NCBI RefSeq assembly: GCF_024713975.1
Contig: NC_091096.1
Span: forward strand, 6,637,501-6,701,500
Source: Paralichthys olivaceus
Lineage: Eukaryota; Chordata; Actinopteri; Pleuronectiformes; Paralichthyidae
Direction of reading: 5' to 3'
DNA length: 64,000 bases
This document shows, piece after piece, positions 13,211 to 24,700 of the stretch. The translations under genes and the position numbers were made by a program. The notes under the pieces were generated by a model. That model had not been told where the DNA came from and made no database searches. It saw only the letters and a program-made list of their open reading frames with translations. The first letter of the stretch is position 1; each line of letters starts with the position of its first letter.

Positions 13211-14623
13211 ACCTTTTATATCAGCATTGTGTTTTTCTGTTTTTCTGTTTTTCCCCTCGTCATGAAGGTTCAGCTGCAGCGGTCACTCTTCCCTCCTTCA
13301 CAGAGGACTCTGTAACCAGCAGCAGTGGGATCATCCCCGGTGAGCAGCACAGTCTGATGTCTTTACAGACCCAGGCCCGCTCTCAGAGAAAAACACCTGA
13401 TTAGTCAGACGTTCCACCTTCAGTCCACAGCGAACAAAGGCCGCCTATTTCCCTCAAAAGTGGAGACTCACAAATAAACAGGAATCGTGTTACACCACCA
13501 ACAGTCGGCCCGAGTTTTAAAACATTTGACTTGGCGGGTGTTTATGGAGCACGACTGCAAAGCAAAAGAGGCCCTTTTGATTTTGATCCGATTTCTTGGG
13601 GGGCTGTTTTCGTTGGCCGAGAGAAAGGTTTTCCAAAAATACTCAGTCAGTCAGAAATATCACACTTCCATAACTCACTCTTCTGTGTATTTAAATATGC
13701 AGTGTTCTGGTGACCTACACAGCCTGTTTCCCACTAATCATACTATAGACACTCTTTGTAGTTGAACCTTGACCCCAGGTCCCCCACGTTTCTGTGTCTC
13801 TGTTTGCGTGGGGGTGGGGGGGTGTAGCTGGTTGTGTGTGTCTAGTGTTGCACTGTGAGAGCAATCTCGTTAAACCTTACACTTCTTCGACCCGATCTGC
13901 TGCTAACTGTCTACGGCCCAGAGCTGAAACACAACTTATTCCTGGTCAGGAAGAAATTGTGTGTATGGATGTTTTGTGTTTTTAAAATATAACCAGACCC
14001 AGAGTAGATGTTTGGCCAGTGAAAGGAATCAGGTCTGCAGAACTCTAGAAGGTGGCTTTTACAAAGAAGGAAGACATTTCTAAAGAACTGAATAGATGGA
14101 TATGGAAATGTGGATCATGAATATACACAAAACTTTTTTTTTTTCTGGGGAGGTAACTGCTTCAATCAAATCACCAGGTAAACAAATTATTTCTCCAGAA
14201 GCCCAGAGGTTCTCATCAGGTCACGTGTATGAAGTTCTATTTCAAAATGCAAATTATTTCATGTTTTGTGCCTTTAGGTGCGATTGCAGCCACTGTGTTC
14301 ATCACTCTTTTACTTGCTCTCTATGCCGTCCTGTGGAAGTGCATGGTGTCGCCGCCACAACGGTAAACAACACACACAAGCCCAACTCCATGTTACCAGA
14401 GCTTTAATTCAGTGTTGTTGACCCAGCGATGCTGCAAACTGCTTATTTGTTCACCTGCCTGTTGGTGTCAGGTCTGAACTTTGTATCCCAGCACATCAGA
14501 GGAAATCAGTTTTTACACTTCATATTAAACTTTACTGCAGCCGCTCAAGCATTAACACTCATTCCCCTTTTCAGAAAGCACAGCAAGGTGAGGGTGAGAT
14601 TGCAGCAGAGGAGTTCTGTGTGA
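11667..14623 (+). CDS. Small single-pass transmembrane protein, family not recognised
   Basis: Five exons join with consistent phase: 11667-11729, 12160-12214, 13268-13339, 14278-14362 and 14575-14623. They give 107 residues. There is no signal peptide. The N-terminal about 63 residues are polar with Ser/Thr-rich stretches (FTEDSVTSSSGIIPG). One strong membrane span follows, AIAATVFITLLLALYAVLW, then a basic tail KCMVSPPQRKHSKVRVR ending RSSV, which fits a class I PDZ ligand. A second start is possible at the ATG opening exon 2 (86 residues). Exon 5 also contains an internal donor (AAG/GTGAGG, 14587) that can splice to 14710, giving a tail RKHSKGKAPE. I do not recognise the gene. The layout fits a type III (Nout-Cin) small membrane protein. 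Confidence 0.6.
12061..12118. repeat. Short tandem repeat (GTGCTCCTCCT)n
   Basis: Four imperfect units of TGTGCTCCTCCTG or TGTGCTCCTCTTG lie in intron 1 of the membrane-protein gene. They create a spurious Cys/Leu-rich frame. Confidence 0.8.
12385..12480. repeat. Possible dispersed repeat fragment
   Basis: The segment AATAATAATAAACC followed by TTATGCAGCACTTCAG and CAAAATGCTTTACG resembles, from memory, a frequent fish interspersed repeat ending in a 'tatagcac...gtgcttta' core. Only a fragment is present. Confidence 0.35.
13046..13125. repeat. Dispersed repeat fragment, copy A
   Basis: It contains GCGCTTATCCTTTGAGGG, GCTGGACGCAATCCCAGC and related words. A second, diverged copy lies at 46022-46092. 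The 'cttatcc..gagggtc..ctggagc..atccca' core is familiar from many fish genomes. The family name is not certain. Confidence 0.55.
13168..13207. repeat. (CA)n microsatellite
   Basis: CA dinucleotide run of about 20 units, 60 bases upstream of exon 3 of the membrane-protein gene. Confidence 0.95.
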
Positions 14624-15220
14624 AGACCGGCTCGTCTGTTCAGCAGGCTATTTTGGATCGTAATGGTGCGGACTCAAATCTGAGAGCAGACTTTGCTCCC
14701 CCCCGTCAGGGAAAAGCACCAGAGTGACAATATGCCACTGAACAGGATCCTCCTAATGGATCCAAAGATCAAACCGCCAAAGACTGAGTGGACTGAGTGG
14801 ACGTGTCACCTGCGGCTCCATGATGATTGTGCTGCTTTTTTTTTTTTTTTTTTTCTTGTGGTTTTCTGTGAACTCTGCACTACTGAGGAACGAGGCAGCT
14901 CAGGCTGCAGCTCAGGCCGCAGCTCAGGCTGCAGCTCGCTGACCGACGAACTGTATATGACTGAGAGCTGGGGGGTGTATTTAGTGTAAATAGATTTTAT
15001 TTTGCATATTTTTTTACCTAATGGCCAGTTGCCTTGTAAACATGTCATTCATTCTCACCTAGTATTTCTAATGGCATCACCAGGTTCCATTTACATCCAT
15101 TTTATTCTTTACTTTCTTTAATATTTTTCCTTTTGAGATCCACATTTATTCAATTTACTCAGGATGATGATGTAACTACTGTTACTATGATTCTGTAATA
15201 AACTGCAGTTTGTGTTTTTT
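14624..15220 (+). other. 3'UTR of the membrane-protein gene with polyadenylation signal
   Basis: AATAAA at 15197-15202 is the first clear polyadenylation signal after the stop. Within the UTR at about 14886-14940 there are four to five tandem units of a 12-base GCAGCTCAGGCT repeat, preceded by a T-run at 14838-14854. Confidence 0.6.
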
Positions 15221-16084
15221 TTAACAGTTGTGAATATAAATAAATAATTAGAACAGTGACTGTTTTTTTTTTTGCTTTGTGGTGTTTTTCAAACTTATCG
15301 TAATTATGGTTTTAAAGTAAAGCATCTGGTCTTGAGACTTTTTTCCCTGTGGATAGATTTATGCAGACATTTGTGCAGACACAGCAGTAAACAGATTGTG
15401 AGAATGAATGTAACAGGAAAGGAATGCTCATCTGTGTGTGGTGTGTCAACGATATCTGCTCAGATTCATAAAGGTTCATCTGCTGCTCAACCTCCTCAAA
15501 CCTAAATGATCAACAGGAAGAAACGCATAGTGCTGCGCGTGTAAGTGGTCCCTCAGCCAGATGGACACATCCACAGAGGACACAACATCAACTGTGGCTG
15601 AGTGTTTCACAGTCACAGCAGAGGTTGAACACGTTTCCAGGACCAGTTCTGCAACTTAAAAATAAGAAACGGGGTGAACAGAGTGAACCAATGAGCAGGG
15701 AATGTAGTTTGGAGGAAATGAGAAGAATGCAGAGTGGAAAGTTTGCAGATATCTTTAGAACAGAGATTGCTCAGCAGATAATTAGCTATAATGGATGAGA
15801 TACGTGTTAAGTAAACAGGGAATCATGATTCTGATGAAACTGAGTGCAACTGAATGCAAAACGTTTTGATGAAATTGTAAAATGAAGCTGCATCAAATCA
15901 AGGATTATATCATTTATAGCAGAACACCTTGAGGTTAATGGTCTGGCTCTGCTCCTGAGGCTGCAGTGGACACAGGTTCATCAACACTGGACGGCTGAAG
16001 AATTAAAATCCTCTGGTTTGATGACTCTTAATTTCTGCAGATGAGTGTAAACAACAATTGGTGGTTGTGTTTTCTTGACTCACT

Positions 16085-16245
16085 TTGGGCAAGTCAACCA
16101 CGATAATGCATCATGTCACCATCTCAAAATGGTTTCATGAACATGACAAAGAGGTCAGTGAACTGGCCTTCCCAGTCACCACATCTGGATTAAAGGTCTA
16201 TGGGACGTGGTAGAACAGAGGATTTTAACCTGGAGACAAACTGGG
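16085..16245 (+). mobile_element. Decayed Tc1-like transposase fragment
   Basis: Words such as GGCCTTCCCAGTCACCACAT, CTGGATT and GGGACGTGGTAGAACAG match, from memory, the region of a common fish Tc1-like transposase gene that encodes SPDLNPIEHLWDVVE. The reading frame is broken and no terminal repeats are visible, so it is an old fragment. Confidence 0.55.
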
Positions 16246-17669
16246 ATCATATTGACACACAGTTGTGTTATTGTTGGATAAAAGTGGTAACACAGGTGAG
16301 GTCACTGATTTTCTGCGTTTGTTTATGAAGCTGCACATTTAAGAATAATTACGTCACTGACTTCCTCAAATTCAAAATGACTAAATCTGATTTATTTTGA
16401 CACAAAACATATGAAAACACAGAAGTTGCTGATTATATCTGCTCGGTCTCTGGAGATTAGAAGAAAATGTCAGCAGACTGGTAGGATGAGATCTGTAATC
16501 AGCACATGACCTGTTTCAACAAGTACTGGGAGTTAAAGCGTAAGATACCAGTGAATTTTAAATGAGACAGCTCTGCCATTAATCACTGATGGACAAACTG
16601 CAGCGTATAATTATATCATGAACGACTCCAGGTTAATTATACTTTGTGATAATTCATTACTTATACCTCATCCTACAAAACGTATATGTTCAGAGCAGAT
16701 GGACATCTCTCGGTGACGCTCCCGTCTTCTCCTTTCACCTGTTGTGTTCAGCTGCGTAATCAGTGACACTGTTATCATCCTGTAGATAAAAATCTCTTCA
16801 GTGGCTTCCTCTTAAATGTTTGTGTCACAGGTCTCCAGGATTCTGATGAGGAAGTGAATCACTGACAACATAATATGACTGATGGGAAAACAAATGTTTC
16901 AAGAATGTCAAACAAAAATAAAAAGATCTCAAGTCACAGTTCCAGACAGAGCTGATTTTTGAGCTTTGCTGTTGTCAGCAGCGATAGTCTCGACTCCGGC
17001 TCCAGTGCTGATAAGAGGATATTTGACGTACTGAAGGTTATGCTGGTGATATTGACTGGTACAGTGGTGCCCTCTCTCAGCTCCTGGTGGAATCTTGGTC
17101 TATATACAAATAAAATTCTTATTATGAGACGCAGACAATCAGTGGTGCTGCTAAAACTTCTATAATTCTGTGTAGGTAGGAACAATACAACACACAGTAA
17201 AAACCTTACACATCCACACAGATTGTGTGCAGACTTTAGGAGGGAGGAGCTTTGCAACACACATTTGCAACAGAAATTGCAACAGTTGAGAAACACTGAT
17301 ACAAAGGTCGGTGAGGGCAAAGAGGAAAAAACATAAGGGCCTGATTTTAACTGCAAAAACAAAAGAGTATCTGATATTCATTGATGATTAAGGATCAGAA
17401 TGTCATCATCTATTATAGTTACTTACCTTTCTGCTCCAGGGACTTAAATGATAGTAGACATGTGGTTCTCTGACTGAGTGGCAGAGGCAGATCAGAGGTC
17501 CATGTGTATCTGCAAATGGAGCACTGACATTTTACTGTACTAACAAAAACAGGGAAACATTGTGCAGCAGATACAGTTGATGATTATCTATGACATCCTG
17601 TTGAAAGCAGGATAATTGATACTGTTTAATTACCAGGATGCAGAGCCTTCAAACAACATAAATTCCAGC

Positions 17670-17670
<1 letters not shown>

Positions 17671-17699
<29 letters not shown>
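17671..17699. repeat. Homopolymer G tract (29 G)
   Basis: Twenty-nine consecutive G lie between ordinary sequence. Such a run can form stacked G-quadruplexes and is error-prone in both replication and sequencing, so its exact length is unreliable. Confidence 0.95.
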
Positions 17700-17701
<2 letters not shown>

Positions 17702-18379
17702 AAAGTACTTGCAATATAAAATAAGGGTGCTGTTTTCAGTGCGGCTGATCTGGATCTAATTAACGTCGCCCACTGAGTAACTGTGGTTTACCAGCTCACC
17801 ATCAGGCTTAGCTCGTCACCGACAGGCTGCGGAGGAATGATGCTCGGTCGTCGTGGCTGCAGAACATATCTGAAGAGGAAGTGAAAGCATTTTGTAGAAA
17901 CGTAAAACCAGATTCAAACATGAACCAATCACTGAGAACGTTGACTGAAGTAATAATGACTAACATCATCGTTATATCACATCAAAACCTCTGATTGTAC
18001 AAATGTCAAGCTGATGTCGCCGTTTTTGTTTGACACAAGCAAAACGCACTGAGAGCTGATGATTTCCACAGTAGTTTTATGTACAGCACAATATTAATAT
18101 GGTACATCACAGAGATTACAATAGAATACATATCAAACAAACATATTATTAATGTTGACAGTGCATGAAGCAATTTACACACAATAAATAATCTGAAAAG
18201 TAGATTAACAGAAAAAATACAGCCGTTTTTTTTTTTTTACAGAAATCAATTACAGTATCAGATAGCAAGATTTTTGGCACTTGTGTGAGAAAAATGAAGT
18301 TCCTCTTCCAGAGTAGTGTGCATAGGTAGCATTTCCATAAAACTATACATATATCTGATTTTTACACAATGTCAGTATA

Positions 18380-18874
18380 TTTATTTACTTTTAGATGCTC
18401 ACAATCCCTCATACATATTATTAAAGGTGATGTGGAGAAATAATAGCACTCTCTACATTTGAGGAAGGACTCAAATAATAATTAGCTTCTCAAATATTTC
18501 CTTTTTCTTTTAAGTGCTCCTGGGAAAACACAACTTCTGTCCACGTGTCCGAATGCTTCAGGTCTCAGTGTTTGTAGCACAAAGGTACGTCTGCCATCGA
18601 CAGGTCCGACAGATATTCAAATGAGTTGTGGCAGAAGTGAAAACACAGGGAGTATAAGAGCTGATTTACATAGAGCTTCTTTGCAAAAAGGCACAATGGC
18701 TTGGTCACACTGCAGGAAGAGAAGGAATAATGGCTGATATACGCTGATAAAGGCACACACAGTATTTCTGCATATACTCCCTCCTCGCAACAAATGCAAA
18801 CATTCACAAACACATATACGCAACAAGTACATTTCTGTTGGTCCAGTTATACGTCAGGAAGCTTAGTTTGTTTC
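18380..18874 (-). other. arhgef28: arhgef28 3'UTR (probable)
   Basis: Sequence between the arhgef28 stop and the first plausible minus-strand polyadenylation signal, seen as TTTATT near 18380 on the plus strand. There is no coding content. The end is inferred. Confidence 0.4.
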
Positions 18875-21799
18875 TCAGAGATAAACAATGTTCTCCTCAC
18901 CTCCCTCCTCCCCGTTCTGTCCCTCAAGAGAGAGGTAAGCCTGTGGGGGAAGGAGCGGGGTAAGAGAGGGGGAGGAGGAGGAGGAGCAGTCCTCGAAAAG
19001 TCCGTGACCTGTGACCTCAAACCTCCAGGGAGGAGGTCGCCTGTCCAACGGGGGGCTGAATTCTGCTGGAAGGAGAACAACAGAACAGACAATGATCTTG
19101 GGTTTTTTTTGGTGTCTCTCTCTCTATGGTGTCGTATGATTTCCTGTTTGATAAATCGTCTTACTGTTATTGGTCCTCTGCGGCTGCGCGGTGACCCTGT
19201 TGCTGAACGGGAGGACGGAGTCGTTCAGGGGGCAGCTATGGCTGTTACTGCACTTTGGGTACATCAGACCATCTGGAGGCTGTTTGCTGTGAGCCTGACT
19301 CAGCAGGGCGTTGAGGCTGTTGTAGAGGCTGGCGCTGAGGCCCAGGCTGGCGGTGTAGCTGGAGCCGTGCGGGGGGCCATCGTGGTTCGTCCTCGACGTG
19401 GAGTGCAGACACTGGTGCTGGTTCTTGTTCCCGGGCTGGTGGAGGTGTTTCTGCTGGAGAGAGGCGAGCAGAGCCACCTCGTTCTCGTACACTGAAGAGC
19501 TGCCATCTAGACTTCCTGTGCGGCTGTGGCTGGACTCCTGTGAGGAGACACGGTTTAGTCAGCAGTCGATTTCGTTTTCACCTTCCTGTCTGTCCTCCTC
19601 CTCCCTCTCATACCTTGAATCCATCCAGTGGTATTGTGGCAGGCAAGCTGCTCTGGCGGTTGTGTCTCCAGCTCTGGAGAAGCCTCTGCTGGGTCTCAAT
19701 CTGCTCCTTCTCCCTCTCCACACTCCTCTGGCCCTCCCTCAGTCTGTCCAGGTTCTGCTGATACTCCAGCAGCTGGGCCTCCAGCTCCTCACGCTCACAG
19801 CGGAGACGCTCAGCCTCCAGGAGGCACTGCTGCTCTCGCTGCTCCAGAACGCTCTCCTGCTCACTCTGTTAACAAACGAGGCACGTGCACATGGGAAAAA
19901 TCAGGCAGTTGCAATAGATTTTCTGCACAGGATTGGAATTGAAGGCTTTAAAAAATGTCTTGTGCAACTTCAGTGCAACTGGGTTTTGGTGATCTGCTCT
20001 GTATTTCTAGGTCTATTTTTTCCTTTTGCATGTAAAAAAGTGAAAAAAACAGATAAAAGGTTCTGTGCATGAGCCAGAGGGCCAGAGGAAACCATGACTC
20101 TACTGCCGTGGAATCAGAGATGCTCACCTGCTGTTTCTCTCTGACCAGACACTCTTTGTCCCATCGCTGCTGCTCCTGTTTCAGCCTCATATGGAGCTTC
20201 TGCACCTCATCCACCTCCTCTTTCTTCCTCTCTAGACCCTTCTTTTCTACTTCCTCTTTCTTCTTGTCGATGCTCCTCTGCTTCTCCTGCTCCTGGAGGG
20301 AAACAGAAACAGGTTATTTAAACGAAAAGGTCACTGAATTCAAGTTTAAATTCCTCACACTGATTGATAAACTGGTGTGAGCCTGTATGTGCTAAAGATT
20401 CTTATTCGACGTGAATATTAAATGGCTGGTACCAGACTGTTTTGGAGAGAAGAGAGGGTTCGGAGCTGAGGTCTCTCTCCCTCCTGGAGAAGAACTTTCT
20501 GGACTTCATAGCAGCTGTCCTGGAGCGTCACAGCAGCCTGCAAACACAAAGAGGAAACACCCGATCACCCAAGTTAATACTTTGACATGAAAAACTGACA
20601 TTTCAATGGCGGATATTTAGCCTGTTTTCAAATCTGAATCAGTTTATTAAATCTTTTCTCTTGAAATCAGACATTAAAGCTGCATATTTAATATTAACTC
20701 TGTCCTGAATCCAGTCTTAAACTCAGTTCATCACAAATACCGAGATGTGTTTTTCTCACCTGCAGACTGTAGAGGAGCTGAGTCAGGCTCTGCACACTCT
20801 CTGCCACCTACAGAACAAGGCGTTATTACCGGGGAACACTAACTTACATTTATCCATTTACAAACATTGCTTATGGGGAACTGTAGTTGAACCTTTAACA
20901 TGGTCCCTTTGTTGTCTCCTCTCCTCAGCTCGACGGCAGAGCTCCACAACACACCGTCCAGCCCCGTCAACTCTGTGTCCGATCCAAGAGACGTGGAGCT
21001 CATACTGAGTGTGCTGAGATAATCGGCTGTAGGAACAAGAACTCGGTAAAGGTCGGGTAGGATGCCAACAGCAACATCAGGGCAAACAATGATGACATTC
21101 TGAATTACAGTGCATGTCTGCGGCTCACGTTCAGAGGGAGACTCTTGGATGCTGCTACCGTGACTGTTGTAGCTGCAGCACTCTGGTCCTCGGACAGGAG
21201 AGCTCTGAGTTCGTACAGAGACACCGTCACGAGTCTGGAGAATGTTGACCAGGTTCTCTGCTGCAGGAGAAGCAAAGATCTGTCAAAACTCACGATTAAG
21301 TCTGGATTTTAAACAACCAAAGGAGGGGGTGTCAATAAAGCAAAGTGTGCACAGGCTTGAAAAGAGGGGTCATCAGCCAAAATAGGTAAAATTGGTAGAA
21401 TTTATTCAAACAAAATAAACCGAGGAGGTTAGCTCTGTGTAAAAGATGCTATAATGTTAAATTCAGTAGATTAAGAGAAATATTGTTTCTCGTGTATATA
21501 TAATATTCAAAATATCCTCTAAAATGGATTTGCCCCGACCGAAAAAAAGATTTGTATTTCAAATTTCATATGGCTGAGGCTGAAAACACAGCGTGCGGCT
21601 CCGTCACCTTCTCTGAGTGCGGCTGTGAGCAGTGAGGAGGCCTCTCGCAGCGGCTCACTGTCTGTGTCTGGTTGTACCAGCAGGTGGCGATGTGGCACAG
21701 GTTCTGGTGAGTGCAGGGTTAACTCGGTGAGCTCAGCGTACAAATGTAGCTTCTCCTCCAGGCTGGCGCAGATTTGCTGATCCTGACCCAACAGAGTCT
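18875..21799 (-). CDS. arhgef28: arhgef28 C-terminal block: post-PH linker, coiled coil and terminal exon
   Basis: Exons in transcript order: 21608-21799, 21129-21260, 20893-21026, 20760-20807, 20433-20537, 20128-20292, 19614-19865, 19165-19537 and 18875-19065. The first encodes [18 protein letters not shown]. The 20128 and 19614 exons encode a Glu/Lys/Arg/Gln-rich coiled coil ([19 protein letters not shown]) of about 140 residues. The 19165 exon leaves at ACA/GTAAGAC; read straight through it would stop at 19124 in a false terminus. The last exon ends [11 protein letters not shown], matching the human C-terminus. Two odd points: the 20893 donor is AAG/GTTCAA, and the terminal acceptor is a CAGCAG tandem. 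Confidence 0.9.
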
Positions 21800-24700
21800 C
21801 TGCACAAAACAAACACGACCTTTATGACCTTTTGTTTTTAATAGTTTGAAGCATTTTTTAATAAGATCTCCACAATATCAACAAATGAACACTTGATAAG
21901 AGCAGGTACCAGTGACAACGTGCAAGCCAACACTCTTACCTTGGAACTTGGTGATCTTCTGGACCCTCGCCTCTGCAGCTCGCCTCACCTCCTCTGACTC
22001 AGCACTCCGATCCTCCTCCTCCTCTTCCTCAGGACAACTGACAGGTAGATCACTGGGTTAGATGATGAGTAACACAATGATTCCACATACTGTACACTTG
22101 ACTTGTCCCACCTCTCTACAGCTTGTCGAATGTGTCTCATCCACGCATTCCTCTCCTCTCTGGTGTTGGTGTGAACTTCATACATCTCTGGTCCCACCGC
22201 GGAGGCGGAGATAAGGAACATCCCTCGCTCCTCGTTGGCTACTTCTCTGACGATGAGCTTCTGCAGAGGAATCACTGGAGGCTTCTGGTCCTGAAACAGT
22301 TGATAAAGGTCATAAAAAAACATGGGTGAAACTGGTTAAGAGATGAAGAGAAATGGATGTATGGCAGGTCAGGGGGGGTTTGGGTTGAAGCTTACAACTG
22401 CAGCAAATATGAAGCGCTGGTCTTTCTCTTGTAGGAAAACCAGGACGTCTGTGAGAAGGAGTGCCAGAGTGTCTGAAACAGGAGTGAAAAAATATCTAGA
22501 CTTGTTGCACCCAAACTTAACAAATCTAACAATGCAATGATGACGTCATGCAGACCTTTCAGACGTCCTGTGGCAGTCTTCCAGAAGACCAGCCCTTTAT
22601 GCTGCAGAACCCTGTGTTTGCTGAGCAGGTCCTGTTTGCGAAACACTTTGTCGTTCTTCAGCTTGGCAAAGCTCTTGTTCTCCAGCCGGGCCAGAACTTC
22701 CTGCAGCTCCTGCCACCTCTCGAACTTATTCACAGTCAGGTCCACTGCAGCGATGATGTCACGGATCTGAACCAGGGCACGTGACAGGTCAGAGTGTTCT
22801 TGACTTCCCTCTGTCAGGAGAAAGTGTTAACCGAGGTGTAATTAAGATAAATGCATTACAAAAGACGGGTTTTCAATTATACTGGACTCACAGTTTGCCT
22901 TTCACACATGCACAACGCAGCAGCAACAAATCCTCTGCATTATTAAGGCGAGGTGTGTTACTGCTTAGTGTTACAGTTCACTAGTACAGAACTCTCACAT
23001 ACTTAACACAGCACAAAGAAAAGAGCAAAATGTATACTATTTATAATATTCTCTCACTTTGAACAAAACAAATGGCGACTATGTCACGTGATGAACACAG
23101 GAAATAACTTGAGCTATTTGTTCAGTGGAAAGTTATTCATCCTCCTCTTCCTGCTCTGCTCGTGTACTGGGACTTTTACAGTGTAACTATTGTCCTTGTT
23201 CTCTCTCAGCAGCAGGTGTGTTATGTGAGCGGAGCTGTTTTTTTATATTCAGTAAATAGCAAAGTTGTTGATTTCTTTACCATATGTTCATGCAATAAAC
23301 ATACACATCTATTAGCTGGTAATCTGCATGATATATTTAAATTAAATTACACCTGATTCTAGAGATCAATTTGGCCATTGACAATTTGATGTGATCACTC
23401 TAAGCAGTTCCCACTGTAGCTAATACAGTACCTAGTTGCATAGTAGTACAAAGTATTGGTAGCAGAAGTAGTAGTCATAGTCACAAAAGTAGTTTTGTAA
23501 TATGTAGTAGTAAATAAACATCTGCAGGATAATGTGTAAACATTTAGCAGTGCAAGAACACACTCAAATATTGAAATGAATTGGAAAAAGCTTTGGGGGC
23601 TGCATATGTTTACAGTTAGGACACAGCAGACCTCACTTACCCTGAGTGTAATGTAATATCCTCTCCAGCAGCACTGGATACTTGGTGATGCGCTGAGTGA
23701 CCAGCAGGATGAATTCAGGCACCTCTCTCCGTCGGACCAGAGAGTTGTTGCTCTGTTGCTGTGAACGGAGGTGAAATTCCAAATGAGAACATCGGCAGCT
23801 CAATCGAGACGCAATACTGTGAAACTAGTCTTTAACAGCACAAGAGGTTGAGGAGCTTACTCTGACAAAGTTCTGGAGCTTCTTGTTCTGCTGCTGCAGC
23901 TCTTTGAAGACATTGACAGCCTCAGTGTGGTGACTGCAGAACTCACCGTACACCTGCTTCATCTTCTCAGCATTTTCATCTGAGAACTGAAAGAGAGAGA
24001 GAAGCCATCAGACACCAAGTACAGACATGTTTGTGTGTGTGTTAGTATCCACGAGAGAATCTCCACCAACCTGCTGAAGCAGGATGTCTCCAATCTGGTG
24101 GATGAGATAATTCCGTTGGTTCTCAGATTGAGTTGCGGCCTGTCGGCGTTCCTGCAGTGCTCCGAAGAGGTTCCTGTGGAAGAGCAGCAAAGGATCCAAG
24201 CACGGGAAGATCCGGGCCACGCAGTCCCAGTCGAGCTGCAGCTCCTCTATCATCCCTCTCCTGAACACCTCAGACATGACCGTCAGGGTTTGGATGTGGT
24301 GCAGCTCCGTCTGCATCAGCTCTGTGGAGAGGGCAGTGAAAGTGGATTATGGGAAACATCTGGAACTCTTATGTTAACTGGTGCAGATGAGATGTTTATT
24401 TGGGCAAAAGTTTCTGACATTGAATAAGATTTGTTATACACTTTTTACAGAGATTTTAATGTGCAAGAAGGACATTTGAGGACAAAGGTTTTGGACTCAA
24501 ACGAGGACGTGTGCATGGTGTATGTTATCAGATTTTCCACTGAGCTAACCCAACTACAGAAAGTAATTCAATATTAACATTAAATACAAGAAGAAGAAGA
24601 AGAAAGGAAGCAAAAGAATCTCACCATAAATAACATCCTGTCGTTTGACCGTGCGCCTGTCGTGTTGTCGACAGAACTCCGGACAAACCGCCAGACTCCA

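Larger units (their letters stand above)
15221..18380. other. Spacer between convergent genes, no confident gene
   Basis: Apart from the Tc1-like fragment and a poly-G tract, I find no recognisable exon. Three weak minus-strand exon-like blocks at 16934-17105, 17433-17511 and 17806-17862 are discussed as a finding. They do not assemble in one consistent frame. Confidence 0.45.

Noticed and set aside
18794-19495. 233-codon plus-strand open frame
   Set aside because: It lies antisense across arhgef28 terminal exons 19165-19537 and 18875-19065, whose minus-strand frames match the known protein. The plus frame is a shadow.
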